DNA of 64,000 bases from Agrobacterium sp. a22-2. GTDB taxonomy: Bacteria; Pseudomonadota; Alphaproteobacteria; Rhizobiales; Rhizobiaceae. The position numbers and the translations under genes were made by a program. The stretch covers positions 248,001 through 312,000 of the forward strand of contig NZ_JAAXMM010000002.1 of NCBI RefSeq assembly GCF_012276985.1. Direction: 5' to 3'. Position 1 is the first letter of the stretch; each line of letters begins with the position of its first letter. Positions 35,552-45,776 of this stretch are shown piece after piece. A model generated the notes under the pieces. It had not been told where the DNA came from. It made no database searches and saw only the letters and a list, made by a program, of their open reading frames with translations.

Positions 35552-35800
35552 CAATGCTTGCGTGCTTCGATCGCTTCCCGACCCAATAAGACGGGATCGG
35601 CCCGGATCGCCACGTCTTAATCCTACCGCGACTGCGGATGAAAATCCACATATTCCCAATATTTCGTTTCTTTCTGTGGTTTCTTCTTGACAGGGCCGGC
35701 GTTGTGTCCAACCATTTCGGGCAAATGCGCAGGCGAACGGGCAAAGGTTTTTGAACCTCCAGCCGGTTCGGATATGGGCGACGGGAACGAGAGGATAGTC

Positions 35801-36688
35801 ATGGTCACTTCGCCGGAGGACAGGATCTCCGGGCTCGACATCTGGTCGGGTCCGGTCCGCATCGCGCCGCTCGACGGCGGCATGACCAACCGCAATTACC
35901 TGGTGCAGGATAGCGCCCGGCGCTGCGTGGTGCGGTTCGGCGATGACATTCCCGTGCACCATATCAGCCGCGCCAACGAGCTTGCCGCCAGCCGGGCCGC
36001 CCATGCGGCGGGCATATCGCCGGCGGTGGTGCATGCCGCCCCCGGCATGCTGGTGCTCGACTATATCGAGGCACGCACGCTGAAGGCCGAAGAGGTCCGC
36101 CAGCCGCAGATGCTGGCCCGCATCGTGCCGCTGATCCGCGCCTGCCACCACGACATCCCGAAATATTTCCGCGGACCGGCGATGATCTTCTGGGTCTTTC
36201 ATGTGATCCGCGACTATGCTGCGAGCCTTGCCGATAGCGGCAGCCGGCACATGACCCTGCTGCCGTCGCTGGTGGCCAAGGCCGAAGGGCTGGAACAGGC
36301 GGCGGGGCCGTTCGACTTCGCCTTCGGGCATAACGACCTGCTGGCGGCCAATATTCTCGACGACGGCAAGCGGCTGTGGCTGATCGACTGGGATTATGCC
36401 GGTTTCAACACGCCGCTGTTCGATCTCGGGGGGCTCGCCTCCAACAACGGATTTTCCGCAGATGACGAGCGGGTCCTGCTCGAAACCTATTTCGACACGG
36501 CGCAGGGCGAGGCACAGATGCGGCGATACCGGGCGATGAAATGCGCCTCGCTGCTGCGCGAGACCCTGTGGAGCATGATCTCGGAAATCCACTCGGCGAT
36601 CCACTTCGACTACTCGGCCTATACGGTCGAGAACCTGGCCCGTTTCAACGAGGCCTATTACATCTTCCAGCACGCGGTGAGGACATGA
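35801..36688 (+). CDS. Choline/ethanolamine kinase-like phosphotransferase
   Basis: A 295-aa protein kinase-like (APH/choline kinase) fold. It shows the N-terminal nucleotide loop GGMTNRNYLV (about 25-34), the Brenner motif FGHNDLLAANIL (about 185-196) and the metal Asp in LIDWDYAGFNTPLFDLG (about 203-219). The family phosphorylates choline, ethanolamine or related amino alcohols. ATG 35801 is preferred because GAGAGGATAG precedes it. It overlaps the next gene by 4 bp (ATGA), so the two products are made together, pointing to a shared role in methylated-amine metabolism. Confidence 0.85.
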   Translation: MVTSPEDRISGLDIWSGPVRIAPLDGGMTNRNYLVQDSARRCVVRFGDDIPVHHISRANELAASRAAHAAGISPAVVHAAPGMLVLDYIEARTLKAEEVRQPQMLARIVPLIRACHHDIPKYFRGPAMIFWVFHVIRDYAASLADSGSRHMTLLPSLVAKAEGLEQAAGPFDFAFGHNDLLAANILDDGKRLWLIDWDYAGFNTPLFDLGGLASNNGFSADDERVLLETYFDTAQGEAQMRRYRAMKCASLLRETLWSMISEIHSAIHFDYSAYTVENLARFNEAYYIFQHAVRT

Positions 36689-39138
36689 CCATGAAAGAAC
36701 TGCCCAGCACGGCCAAGGCCGTCGTCATCGGCGGCGGCATTATCGGCTGCTCGACGGCCTACCATCTGGCCAAGCTCGGCCTGACGGACACCGTGCTCTT
36801 GGAGCGCCACAAGCTGACCTCCGGCACCACGTTCCATGCCGCCGGCCTGGTCGGCCAATTGCGCACCAGCGCCAATATCACGCAATTGCTCGGCTATTCG
36901 GTCGAACTCTACAAAACGCTGGAGGCCGAGACCGGGCTTGGCACCGGCTGGAAGATGAATGGCGGCTTGCGGCTCGCCTGCAATGCCGAGCGCTGGACCG
37001 AGGTCAAGCGGCAGGCAACGACCGCGCAATCCTTCGGGCTCGACATGCAATTGCTGACGCCGAAGGAGGCGCTGAACCTCTGGCCGCTGATGACCATCGA
37101 CGACCTGGTGGGTGCTGCCTTCCTGCCGACCGACGGCCAGGCCAATCCGTCCGACATCACCCAGGCGCTCGCGCGCGGCGCCCGCATGGCCGGCGCGTCG
37201 ATCTTCGAGGATACCGAGGTGCTTGACCTTGAGATCGACAAAGGGAGGATCCGCGCCGTGCTGACCTCGCGCGGCCGTATCGAATGCGAGCGGGTGGTGG
37301 TCTGCGCCGGGCAATGGACGCGGGCCTTTGCGGCGCGCTTCGGCGTCAACGTCCCGCTGGTCTCCGTCGAGCACCAGTACATGATCACCGAGGGTTTCGG
37401 CGTGCCGTCCAACCTGCCGACGCTGCGCGATCCGGACCGGCTCACCTATTACAAGGAAGAGGTCGGCGGGCTGGTGATGGGCGGCTACGAGCCGAACCCG
37501 ATCGCCTGGGCGGTGAACGGCATTCCCGACGGCTTTCACTATTCGCTGCTCGACAGCAATTTCGACCATTTCGAGCAGGTCATGGAACAGGCGCTCGGCC
37601 GCGTGCCGGCCCTTGAGACGGCCGGCATCAAGCAATTGCTGAACGGGCCGGAAAGCTTCACCCCCGACGGCAATTTTATTCTCGGCGAGGCGCCGGAGCT
37701 GAAGAATTTCTTCGTCGGCGCCGGCTTCAACGCCTTCGGCATCGCGTCGGGTGGCGGGGCCGGCATGGCGCTGGCCGAATGGGTGCACAAGGGCGAGCCG
37801 CCCTATGATCTCTGGCCGGTCGACATCCGCCGCTTCGGCCGTCCGCATTTCGACACGGACTGGGTGCGCACCCGCACGCTGGAGGCCTATGGCAAGCACT
37901 ATACGCTGGCCTTCCCGCACGAGGAATATTCAAGCGGCCGCCCCTGCCGCAAGTCGCCGCTCTATGACCGGCTGAAGGCGCAAGGCGCCTGCTTCGGCGA
38001 AAAGCTCGGCTGGGAGCGGCCCAACTGGTTTGCCGATCTGGCCGCCGGCGAAGAACCGCGGGATATCTATACTTACGAGCGGCAGAACTGGTTTGCAGCC
38101 GTCGGCCGTGAACACAAGGCCGTGCGCGAAGACGCTGTGATCTTCGACCAGACCTCTTTTGCCAAATTCGTGCTGAAGGGCCGCGACGCCGAGGCCGCCC
38201 TGTCGTGGATTGCCGCCAACGACGTGGCAAAGCCGGTCGGTACGCTGACCTATACCCAGATGCTCAACGACAAGGGCGGCATCGAATGCGACGTGACCGT
38301 GGCGCGGATCACCGAGACCGAATTCTACATCGTCACCGGCACCGGCTTTGCCACCCATGATTTCGTCTGGATCGCCAAAAATATTCCCGAAGGCCTGCAT
38401 GCCGAACTGGTCGACGTCACCTCGGCCTATACGGTTCTGTCGCTGATGGGGCCGAAGGCGAGGACCATCCTGGAAAAAGTGACGCGGGCCGATGTGTCCA
38501 ACGCAGCTTTCCCGTTCGGGCGGGTGAAGACGATCGGTATTGCCGGCTGCCCGGTCCGGGCGCTGCGGGTCACCTATGTCGGCGAGCTCGGCTACGAGCT
38601 GCATCTGCCGGTCGAATATGCCGGCAGCGTCTACGATGCGCTGATGGCGGCCGGCAAGGATGACGGTCTCGTCAATGCCGGCTACCGCGCCATCGAAAGC
38701 TGCCGGCTGGAAAAGGGCTACCGTGCCTGGGGTTCCGATATCGGGCCGGACCATACGCCGATGGAAGCGGGCCTTGCCTGGGCAGTCAAGACCCGCAAGC
38801 AGATCCCCTTCAAGGGCCGCGAGGCGATCGAGCGGCAGCTCTCCGCCGGCGTCAGGAAACGCATGGCAGCCTTCGTCGTCGACGATCCGGCCGTGGTGCT
38901 TCTCGGCCGCGAGACGATCTACCGCGATGGCCAGCGGGTGGGCTGGCTGTCAAGCGGCGGCTTCGGCTATACGCTTGGCAAACCGATTGGCTACGGCTTT
39001 GTGCGCAACCCCGACGGCGTGACGGAAGACTATGTGCTGTCCGGCACCTACGAGCTGGATGTGGCGATGACGCGGTTTGCCTGCACGGTATCGCTGGCGC
39101 CGCTCTACGACCCCGGCATGGCGCGTATCAAGAGCTGA
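36685..39138 (+). CDS. Dimethylglycine/sarcosine dehydrogenase-like flavoprotein with GcvT domain
   Basis: An 817-aa two-part enzyme. Residues about 8-400 are a DAO-type FAD domain (VIGGGIIGCSTAYHL; the SGTTFHAAG stretch carries the His that binds FAD covalently in this family). Residues about 425-810 are an aminomethyltransferase (GcvT) domain that binds tetrahydrofolate and receives the methyl carbon as methylene-THF. This matches dimethylglycine/sarcosine dehydrogenases, late steps of choline and betaine catabolism. The exact substrate is not certain. Coupled to the choline-kinase-like gene; divergent from a DeoR regulator. Confidence 0.88.
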   Translation: MTMKELPSTAKAVVIGGGIIGCSTAYHLAKLGLTDTVLLERHKLTSGTTFHAAGLVGQLRTSANITQLLGYSVELYKTLEAETGLGTGWKMNGGLRLACNAERWTEVKRQATTAQSFGLDMQLLTPKEALNLWPLMTIDDLVGAAFLPTDGQANPSDITQALARGARMAGASIFEDTEVLDLEIDKGRIRAVLTSRGRIECERVVVCAGQWTRAFAARFGVNVPLVSVEHQYMITEGFGVPSNLPTLRDPDRLTYYKEEVGGLVMGGYEPNPIAWAVNGIPDGFHYSLLDSNFDHFEQVMEQALGRVPALETAGIKQLLNGPESFTPDGNFILGEAPELKNFFVGAGFNAFGIASGGGAGMALAEWVHKGEPPYDLWPVDIRRFGRPHFDTDWVRTRTLEAYGKHYTLAFPHEEYSSGRPCRKSPLYDRLKAQGACFGEKLGWERPNWFADLAAGEEPRDIYTYERQNWFAAVGREHKAVREDAVIFDQTSFAKFVLKGRDAEAALSWIAANDVAKPVGTLTYTQMLNDKGGIECDVTVARITETEFYIVTGTGFATHDFVWIAKNIPEGLHAELVDVTSAYTVLSLMGPKARTILEKVTRADVSNAAFPFGRVKTIGIAGCPVRALRVTYVGELGYELHLPVEYAGSVYDALMAAGKDDGLVNAGYRAIESCRLEKGYRAWGSDIGPDHTPMEAGLAWAVKTRKQIPFKGREAIERQLSAGVRKRMAAFVVDDPAVVLLGRETIYRDGQRVGWLSSGGFGYTLGKPIGYGFVRNPDGVTEDYVLSGTYELDVAMTRFACTVSLAPLYDPGMARIKS

Positions 39139-39170
39139 TCTGCTCGCTTTGTCTGCAAGGGGAGTTATCC

Positions 39171-39279
39171 GTCATCCCGCACTTGATGCGGGATCCAGCG
39201 CGATCAAGTCCTTGTTCGCTATAGATTTTTTCACGGCGCAGACGCGCCGTGGCTGGATTCCAGCTTTCGCTGGAATGAC
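39171..39279. repeat. Cloverleaf-like intergenic palindromic repeat
   Basis: Outer stem GTCAT/ATGAC (39171-39175 with 39275-39279) encloses three perfect 8-bp hairpins: ATCCCGCA/TGCGGGAT (39174-39194), CACGGCGC/GCGCCGTG (about 39232-39251) and ATTCCAGC/GCTGGAAT (39257-39276), plus an ATCCAG/CTGGAT pairing. This GTCATCCCGC...GGAATGAC architecture is a widespread extragenic repeat in Alphaproteobacteria. Confidence 0.8.
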
Positions 39280-39426
39280 GGAAGACGTTGGGGAAGACTT
39301 TGCCAGCAGAATGGTCCGCGGCGGTTCCGGCGGTTTCCGCTTTTTCCATTTTTCCCGTTGACCGGGCATTTTCGAGCGGCGATACCGCATGGCACAACGA
39401 CGCCGCAAAACTCGAATGGACCTGCC

Positions 39427-40416
39427 ATGAAATTGTCGATCCCTGATGCCGAAACCCTGGTTGCCGAGGTGCTGATGGGCAAGGGGGTGGCGCCGGGCAA
39501 TGCCCGTTCGGTGGCCCGCGCGCTGGTGGCGGCGGAAGCGGCGGGGCAGGGCGGCCATGGCTTGCGCCGCGTTCCGGCCTATGCGGCGCAGGCGGTGGCC
39601 GGCAAGGTCAACGGCCAGGCGGTGCCTGTCGCGACACGGCCGAAACCCGGCGTGCTGCTGATCGATGCCCAGGACGGCTATGCCTATCCGGCGCTGGATC
39701 TGGCTGTCGAGCACCTGGTGCCGATGGCGCGCGAACAGGGCATCGCCATTGCCGCGATCCGCCGCTCCCATCATGCCGGCGTGATGGCGCTGACCGTCGA
39801 GCGCTTTGCGCAAGCGGGGCTGGCGGCGATGATGTTTGCCAATGCGCCGGCCTCGATGGCGCCCTGGGGCGGGCGCAAGCCGCTCTACGGCACCAATCCG
39901 ATCGCCTTTGCCACGCCGGTCGCCGGCGCCGAGCCGATCGTCATCGACCTGGCGCTGTCGAAGGTGGCGCGCGGCAAGATCATGGCGGCAGTGCAGAAGA
40001 ACGAGCCGGTGCCGGAGGACTGGGCTTTCGACGTCGACGGCAATCCGACGACCGATTCCCGTGCAGCCCTTGCCGGCACCATGGCGCCGCTCGGCGGGGC
40101 AAAGGGCGCGGCGCTGGCCATGATGGTGGAAATCCTCTCGGCCGGCATGATCGGCGCCAATTATGCCTATGAGGCCTCGTCGCTGTTCGACGACCAGGGC
40201 GCGCCGGTGGCGCTCGGCCAGACGATCATCGCCATCGACCCGATGGCGACCGGAGGGACCGGCGTGCTGGACCGGTTGCGGGACCTGGCCGACGAGATCG
40301 GCGCGCAGGAGGGCGTGCGCATTCCGGGCCGTCGCGGCCAGACCTTGCGGGCCAAGGCGCTGGAGGGCGGCATCGAGATCGACGACGACGTGATTGTGGC
40401 AGCGCGCAACGCCTGA
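39427..40416 (+). CDS. Ldh-family (malate/L-lactate type) NAD(P)-dependent oxidoreductase
   Basis: A 329-aa member of the Ldh_2 family (malate, ureidoglycolate, 2,3-diketogulonate, delta1-piperideine-2-carboxylate reductases). Conserved features: GHGLRRVP near residue 45, the catalytic His in RRSHHAGVMAL (about 117-127), GTNPIAFATP (about 155-164) and DLALSKVARGKI. The substrate cannot be told from sequence; proline/piperideine and malate-type acids are all represented in the family. It starts 147 bp after a palindromic repeat and converges with dctD 10 bp away. Confidence 0.83.
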   Translation: MKLSIPDAETLVAEVLMGKGVAPGNARSVARALVAAEAAGQGGHGLRRVPAYAAQAVAGKVNGQAVPVATRPKPGVLLIDAQDGYAYPALDLAVEHLVPMAREQGIAIAAIRRSHHAGVMALTVERFAQAGLAAMMFANAPASMAPWGGRKPLYGTNPIAFATPVAGAEPIVIDLALSKVARGKIMAAVQKNEPVPEDWAFDVDGNPTTDSRAALAGTMAPLGGAKGAALAMMVEILSAGMIGANYAYEASSLFDDQGAPVALGQTIIAIDPMATGGTGVLDRLRDLADEIGAQEGVRIPGRRGQTLRAKALEGGIEIDDDVIVAARNA

Positions 40417-40426
40417 CGCGGATCGT

Positions 40427-41770
40427 TTAGGCCTCAAAGTCGGTGCGGCTGATCTGGTGGCGCTGCAGCTTGTCGTAAAAGGTCTTGCGCGGAATGCCGA
40501 GCGCCTCAATCGTGCGGCGCACGTCGCCGCTATTGTCGGCCAGCGCCTGGCGGATCAGCGCCGCCTCGCGGCGCTCCATGCGGTCGGGCAGCGACAGGCC
40601 CGGTGGCGTGTCGTCTTTGGCTGGTGCTGTATTGTCGTCTGCGAGGCCCAGTACGGTGCGTTCGGCGTAGTGGGCGAGTTCGCGGACATTGCCCGGCCAG
40701 TCATGGCTTTTCAGATGGTGATGGATGAAGGACGGCAGGTCGGGCACGTCGCGGCGGAAACGCTGGGCGGCGCGATGCAGGAAGTGGGAGAACAGCAGCG
40801 GAATGTCGCCACGCCGCTCGCGCAGCGGCGGGATCGAGATGGTCACGACGTTCAGCCGGAAATAGAGGTCCTCGCGAAAGCTGCCGCGCTGCAAGGGATC
40901 GCCGAGATCGACCTTGGCGGCTGCGACGACGCGCAGGTCGATCGGTCTGACCTCATTGGTGCCGAGCGGCATGACCTCGCGCATTTCCAGGACGCGCAGC
41001 ATCTTGACCTGGGTGGCCAGCGGCATGCTCTCGATCTCGTCGAGAAACAGCGTGCCGCCGCCGGCATGTTCGATGCGGCCGATGCGCTTCTTCTGGGCGC
41101 CGGTAAAGGCGCCGGGTTCATGGCCGAACAATTCGCTCTCGATGACGGTTTCCGGCAGGGCGCCGCAATTGAGCGCCACGAAATGGCCGTTGCGCCGCCG
41201 GCCCCAGCGATGCAGCAGGGTGGCCACCACTTCCTTGCCGCTGCCGGTTTCGCCGGCCACCAGCACGTCGACATCGGTATCGGCGATCTGGCGCAGCGTG
41301 GCGCGCAGCCGCTCCATGGCCGGCGTCTGGCCGATCAGCGGCAGGTCGTCGCCGGCATTTTCCGCCATTTGCCGCAGGGCGCGGTTTTCCAGCACCAGCC
41401 GGCGCTTTTCCGCGGCGCGGCGCACGCTTTGCACCAGCCGGTCGGCGGCGAAGGGTTTCGGAATGAAGTCATAGGCGCCGTCCTGCAGCGCCTGCACCGC
41501 CATCTGGATATCGCCATGGCCGGTGATCAGGATCACAGGCAGGTCGGCATCGATCGCCTTCAGGCGGCTGAACAGCTGCAGCCCGTCCATGCCGGGCATG
41601 CGGATATCGGTGACGACGATGCCGCTGGTCTCAGCTGTCGTTTCGCTGAGCATGGCGGCGGCGCTGGCAAAGGCGCGGACCGCAAAGCCGGCCAGTTCCA
41701 GCGTCTGCTGCGTGGCGCGGCGCAGGTCCGCGTCGTCATCGACCAGAATGATCTCGATCGCCGTGCTCAT
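40427..41770 (-). CDS. dctD: C4-dicarboxylate response regulator DctD (sigma-54 activator)
   Basis: A 447-aa NtrC-type activator: receiver domain with phospho-acceptor D55 ([11 protein letters not shown]), AAA+ domain with Walker A GETGSGKE, the sigma-54 contact loop GAFTGA and [11 protein letters not shown], and a C-terminal Fis-type HTH ([22 protein letters not shown] region). It is phosphorylated by DctB and activates dctA from distant UAS sites. It overlaps dctB by 4 bp (ATGA). Confidence 0.95.
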   Translation of the reverse strand: MSTAIEIILVDDDADLRRATQQTLELAGFAVRAFASAAAMLSETTAETSGIVVTDIRMPGMDGLQLFSRLKAIDADLPVILITGHGDIQMAVQALQDGAYDFIPKPFAADRLVQSVRRAAEKRRLVLENRALRQMAENAGDDLPLIGQTPAMERLRATLRQIADTDVDVLVAGETGSGKEVVATLLHRWGRRRNGHFVALNCGALPETVIESELFGHEPGAFTGAQKKRIGRIEHAGGGTLFLDEIESMPLATQVKMLRVLEMREVMPLGTNEVRPIDLRVVAAAKVDLGDPLQRGSFREDLYFRLNVVTISIPPLRERRGDIPLLFSHFLHRAAQRFRRDVPDLPSFIHHHLKSHDWPGNVRELAHYAERTVLGLADDNTAPAKDDTPPGLSLPDRMERREAALIRQALADNSGDVRRTIEALGIPRKTFYDKLQRHQISRTDFEA

Positions 41771-43629
41771 GCCGGGTCTGCCTTCTTGAGGGTCACCGCA
41801 AAGGTCGTGCCGTCGCTGTTGCTGGTGACATCGATGCCGCCGCCATAATCGGCGGCGATGTCCCTGGCGATCACCAGGCCGAGACCGAGGCCGCCGTCCT
41901 TGGAGGTGTTGAAGGGAAAGAACAGGCTTTTGAGGATGGCGTCGGGAATGCCCGGTCCGTTATCGGCAACCTCGATCACCACCTCGCCGGCGGAGGCCTC
42001 GCCAAGCGACACGTCGATGCGGCCGCCGGGGCTGTCGCCGATTGCCTCAAGGGCGTTCTGCAGCAGGTTGATGAAGATCTGTTCGAGCCGGATGCGATTG
42101 CCGTTGACGCAGAGCGACGGCGGAATTTCGGCGATGTGCAGCGTGTCCATGCGGCCGGAAAAACGGCTGCGCAACAGGAAGAGGGCGCCGTCCAGGACGG
42201 TTGCCACAGCGATCGGCTCGGCGGCGCCGCGGCCCTTGCGGGCCAGCGTCTTCAAGTCGTCGGTAATGGCGCCGATCCGCTCGGTCAGGCCGGCGATCAG
42301 GACAAGGTTTTCGGCAGCCGGATCGGGCTGGCCGCGGTCGAGGAAGGTGCGGGCATTGTCGGCATAGGCGCGGATGGTGGCGACCGGCTGGTTGATCTCG
42401 TGGGCGACGCCGGCCGCCACCTGGCCGAGAATGGCCAGCCGATTGGCCTGCACCAGTTCCTGCTGCACGGTCTGCAGCTTGATCTCGGTGCTGCGGTGCC
42501 CGGCAATCTCGGCCTGCAGACGCTCGCCGGCAAGGCTCAGCGCCTGGGTCCGCTCGATCACCCGGCGCTCCAGTTCGTCGCGGCTCCTGCGTTCCTGCTC
42601 GGCGCGGCGCAGGGCTTGCTGACGGCGATAGAGCAGCCATGCGGCAAGGCCGATCATCGGCAGCAGGATCAGCAGCGCCTGCAGACGGCTTTGCCATGCG
42701 CCGGACTGGATGGCCGCATCGACCGGTGTCAGCAGGTGCAGGGTCCAGGGGGTGGAAGCCACCGCTGCCTGCAGGGTCAGCATCTGCTGGACTGGTCCGG
42801 CAGCGTTTGGGGAGGGGTGCACGGCGATCAGGCCGCCGTGCCGGTCCACGGTTTCAAGGAAGGGCAGGGGCGTCAGCGGCGCTTCGCCGAATTGCAGGCT
42901 GTCGCGGATCGCCTCGCGCCGGTCGGGTGCGATCGGTGCCAAGCTTGAAAATCGCCATTCCGGCCGGCTGGTCACCAGGACGATGCCGTTTTGGTCGGTG
43001 ACGAAGGTCGGCTTGCCGGAGGCGCCCCATTCCCGTTCCAACCCGTCGAACTCGACCTTGACCACCACGACGCCCAGCACGCCGCCGCCGGCAGTCTCGA
43101 CCCGCCGCGAGATATAGAGGCCGGGCCGCTTGCTGACGCTGCCGAGCGCGTAGTGTTCGGCCGTGCCATTCTTCATGGCCAACCGGAAATAGTCGCGGAA
43201 GGCATAGCTGCTGCCGACGAAGCTCGTTTCCTCGCGCCAGTTGCTGGAGGCGACCGTCACGCCATCAATGCCGATCACGTAGATGACCGAGGCCTTGGTC
43301 TCGTCGATCAGGCTTTCGAGCTTGCGGTTGAGGCCATCCAGCCGGCCCTTGTCCTTGGTGGCCAACGCGCCGCGCAGGTCGGCATCGGCCGACAGCACCA
43401 GCGGCAGCGCGCGCGGCCGTTCCAGCACGGCTTGCAGCAGGGCGACTTTCAGGCCGGCATCGGTGCGGGCATCGGCCTCGATCCGCTCAAGCGCCGCCGC
43501 CCGGCCATAGTCGCCGGCCGCATAGAGGACTGCCGCCAGCAGGACGGCGGCGACGGCTGCAAAGCCCAGCCACGCCCGGCCGGGTCGCTCTATCGATGGT
43601 GATGTCCTGTCTTTGCCGTTTCCGCTCAT
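41767..43629 (-). CDS. dctB: C4-dicarboxylate sensor histidine kinase DctB
   Basis: A 620-aa membrane kinase. One N-terminal helix (about 20-42) and a second near residue 300 bracket a periplasmic double-PDC sensor domain ([23 protein letters not shown]). A coiled-coil follows, then the H-box [20 protein letters not shown] and a HATPase domain ([22 protein letters not shown]). It senses succinate/malate/fumarate and phosphorylates DctD. The ATG at 43629 lacks a good Shine-Dalgarno, and the first UAS lies only 9-24 bp upstream, so expression may be low and influenced by DctD. Confidence 0.94.
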   Translation of the reverse strand: MSGNGKDRTSPSIERPGRAWLGFAAVAAVLLAAVLYAAGDYGRAAALERIEADARTDAGLKVALLQAVLERPRALPLVLSADADLRGALATKDKGRLDGLNRKLESLIDETKASVIYVIGIDGVTVASSNWREETSFVGSSYAFRDYFRLAMKNGTAEHYALGSVSKRPGLYISRRVETAGGGVLGVVVVKVEFDGLEREWGASGKPTFVTDQNGIVLVTSRPEWRFSSLAPIAPDRREAIRDSLQFGEAPLTPLPFLETVDRHGGLIAVHPSPNAAGPVQQMLTLQAAVASTPWTLHLLTPVDAAIQSGAWQSRLQALLILLPMIGLAAWLLYRRQQALRRAEQERRSRDELERRVIERTQALSLAGERLQAEIAGHRSTEIKLQTVQQELVQANRLAILGQVAAGVAHEINQPVATIRAYADNARTFLDRGQPDPAAENLVLIAGLTERIGAITDDLKTLARKGRGAAEPIAVATVLDGALFLLRSRFSGRMDTLHIAEIPPSLCVNGNRIRLEQIFINLLQNALEAIGDSPGGRIDVSLGEASAGEVVIEVADNGPGIPDAILKSLFFPFNTSKDGGLGLGLVIARDIAADYGGGIDVTSNSDGTTFAVTLKKADPA

Positions 43630-43637
43630 GCTACATT

Positions 43638-43653
43638 GTGCATGTATCCGCAC
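43638..43653. promoter_or_regulatory. DctD-type UAS 1
   Basis: GTGCATGTATCCGCAC is a palindrome with GTGC/GCAC ends. It matches UAS 2 at the GTGC, TATCC and CAC positions, with 33 bp (about three helical turns) between them. Confidence 0.7.
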
Positions 43654-43670
43654 GAATTTCAAATAGCCTC

Positions 43671-43686
43671 GTGCGAATATCCACAC
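43671..43686. promoter_or_regulatory. DctD-type UAS 2
   Basis: GTGCGAATATCCACAC is the second of two tandem 16-bp sites. It lies about 75-90 bp upstream of the -24 element of the dctA promoter, the usual distance for an NtrC-class activator. Confidence 0.7.
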
Positions 43687-43730
43687 ACACCACAATGATT
43701 TCTACGTCTCCAGAAATTATTGTTATTCAT

Positions 43731-43743
43731 AATCAATAGGTTG
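43731..43743. promoter_or_regulatory. IHF consensus between UAS and promoter
   Basis: AATCAATAGGTTG matches WATCAA-N4-TTR exactly and is located between the DctD sites and the -24 element in an AT-rich stretch. A bend here would bring DctD to the sigma-54 polymerase. Confidence 0.55.
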
Positions 43744-43760
43744 TATCTGGCGACATCAGT

Positions 43761-43776
43761 TGGCACGTCCCTTGCT
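43761..43776 (+). promoter_or_regulatory. Sigma-54 (-24/-12) promoter of dctA
   Basis: TGGCAC-GTCCC-TTGCT fits the sigma-54 consensus TGGCAC-N5-TTGCW exactly. Transcription would begin near 43786-43788, giving a leader of about 85 nt before the dctA start. Confidence 0.9.
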
Positions 43777-43871
43777 GTTCAGATCTATCATCGGTCAAGG
43801 CCGTTGAATCGACGAACGCAAGGTTGCCCGGGAGGCGGAACTCTTTCCGACGGGCATGATTGGAGGATACC

Positions 43872-45203
43872 ATGATCATCGCATCCGCGGGCGAGACCCC
43901 ACGCGCCAAACAGCCCCTTTACAAGCATCTCTATGTCCAGGTCCTGGCCGCTATTGCTGCCGGCATCCTGCTCGGCCACTTTTATCCCGACATCGGAACA
44001 CAGCTGAAGCCGCTCGGCGATGCCTTCATCAAGCTGGTGAAGATGATCATTGCGCCGGTGATCTTCCTGACGGTCGCGACCGGCATTGCCGGCATGACCG
44101 ACATGAAGAAGGTCGGTCGGGTCGCCGGCAAGGCCATGCTCTATTTTCTGACCTTCTCGACGCTGGCGCTGGTCGTCGGCCTGGTGGTTGCAAATATCGT
44201 TCAGCCCGGCGCGGGAATGCATATCGACCCGGCCACGCTCGACGCCAAGGCGGTCGCCACCTATACCGAGAAGGCCCATGAATCCTCGATCGTCGGCTTC
44301 CTGATGGGTATTATCCCGACCACCATCGTCGGTGCCTTTGCTGATGGCGATATCCTGCAGGTGCTGTTCTTCTCGGTGCTGTTCGGCATTTCGCTGGCGC
44401 TGGTCGGCGATGCCGGCAAGCCGGTCACCGATTTCCTGCATGCGGTCATCAACCCGATCTTCAAGCTGGTTGCCATCCTGATGAAGGCGGCGCCGATCGG
44501 TGCCTTCGGGGCGATGGCCTTTACCATCGGCAAATACGGCATCGCTTCGGTCGCCAACCTCGCCATGCTGATCGGCACGTTCTACCTGACGTCCTTCCTG
44601 TTCATCGTCGTCGTGCTCGGCGCCGTTGCCCGCTACAACGGTTTCTCGATCTTCGCGCTGATCCGCTATATCAAGGAAGAGCTGCTGCTGGTGCTCGGCA
44701 CGTCCTCCTCGGAAGCCGCATTGCCGGGCCTGATGAACAAGATGGAAAAGGCCGGCTGCAAGCGCTCGGTCGTCGGCCTGGTCATTCCGACTGGCTATTC
44801 CTTCAACCTTGACGGCACCAATATCTACATGACGCTGGCCGCGCTGTTCATCGCGCAGGCGACCGATATTCACCTGCCGCTCGGCGACCAGATCCTGCTT
44901 CTGGCCGTGGCCATGCTGAGCTCCAAGGGGGCTGCCGGCATCACCGGCGCCGGCTTCATCACGCTGGCGGCCACGCTGTCCGTCGTTCCTTCCGTGCCGG
45001 TGGCCGGCATGGCGCTGATCCTCGGCATCGACCGCTTCATGTCGGAATGCCGGGCGATCACCAATTTCATCGGCAATGCGGTCGCAACCGTGGTTGTTGC
45101 CCGTTGGGAAGGCGAGCTGGACGAAAGCCTGCTGCATGCAGCCCTTGGCGGCAAGGTCTACGAGGAAGACCTGCCCGCGCCGGTTCTCAACCCGGCGGAA
45201 TAA
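43872..45203 (+). CDS. dctA: C4-dicarboxylate transporter DctA
   Basis: A 443-aa DAACS-family symporter that imports succinate, fumarate and malate with protons or sodium; needed in rhizobia for energy supply in nodules. It has about eight helices and two re-entrant loops, the serine-rich hairpin [13 protein letters not shown] (about 276-288) and the substrate/cation motif [16 protein letters not shown] (about 306-321). Start 43872 has GGAGG 5 nt upstream. Transcribed from the sigma-54 promoter above and ended by a strong terminator. Confidence 0.96.
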   Translation: MIIASAGETPRAKQPLYKHLYVQVLAAIAAGILLGHFYPDIGTQLKPLGDAFIKLVKMIIAPVIFLTVATGIAGMTDMKKVGRVAGKAMLYFLTFSTLALVVGLVVANIVQPGAGMHIDPATLDAKAVATYTEKAHESSIVGFLMGIIPTTIVGAFADGDILQVLFFSVLFGISLALVGDAGKPVTDFLHAVINPIFKLVAILMKAAPIGAFGAMAFTIGKYGIASVANLAMLIGTFYLTSFLFIVVVLGAVARYNGFSIFALIRYIKEELLLVLGTSSSEAALPGLMNKMEKAGCKRSVVGLVIPTGYSFNLDGTNIYMTLAALFIAQATDIHLPLGDQILLLAVAMLSSKGAAGITGAGFITLAATLSVVPSVPVAGMALILGIDRFMSECRAITNFIGNAVATVVVARWEGELDESLLHAALGGKVYEEDLPAPVLNPAE

Positions 45204-45241
45204 TCTTCGGCGCCGACCCAAGACGGTAAGCCGGAACCAAG

Positions 45242-45274
45242 GCGCGGTCTGCCTGAAGCGGACCGCGCTTTTTT
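45242..45274 (+). terminator. Rho-independent terminator of dctA
   Basis: GCGCGGTC pairs with GACCGCGC and is followed by a run of six T. The T-run touches the stop of the convergent ribbon-helix-helix gene. Confidence 0.9.
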
Positions 45275-45582
45275 CATTCCGCGGCGATGATGTGGAATTC
45301 GTGCAGGCGCCCGGGATTCTGGGCTTTGCCCATCAGGTAGATCAGACAGCTTGTCCGCAGCAGCGAGGCGAAATTGCTGACCTGGCCGTTGATGTTGAGC
45401 GCTTCGTCGTAGAGCGTCGATAGAAAACGCGACGTCGACATGGATTGGCCTGCGGCAATCTCGTCGATCAGATCCCAGAAGGCCGCTTCGATCTGGATGC
45501 TGGTCGAATGACCGCCGATCCGCACCGACCGGTTGACGGCGCGGTAGCGGCCGGGGTCCTGTCCTGCAAACACCTCACACAT
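45274..45582 (-). CDS. Ribbon-helix-helix domain protein
   Basis: A 102-aa protein with the RHH_4 pattern: beta strand RSVRIGGHSTSIQIE, then two helices (AAFWDLIDEIAAGQSM and STSRFLSTLYDEALN). Such proteins are dimeric DNA-binding factors, common in Alphaproteobacteria and of mostly unknown target. It stands alone and converges on dctA. Confidence 0.8.
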   Translation of the reverse strand: MCEVFAGQDPGRYRAVNRSVRIGGHSTSIQIEAAFWDLIDEIAAGQSMSTSRFLSTLYDEALNINGQVSNFASLLRTSCLIYLMGKAQNPGRLHEFHIIAAE

Positions 45583-45776
45583 GGCGTAAATCCTCCTCCG
45601 TTTCTTGTTTTGACGGCCATTATGCGTCCGGTTTCGACAGGGGTCAATTCGAAGTCATCGGTCGGATTCCGGCGGAAAATCAGGGGTGCGGTAATGGGCT
45701 GCTACCCGCATCGACGCTGTCGGTAGCAGACTGGCGACATCAGATGATTTGCCTGACGTGCCTTGAGGAGCTGCCA

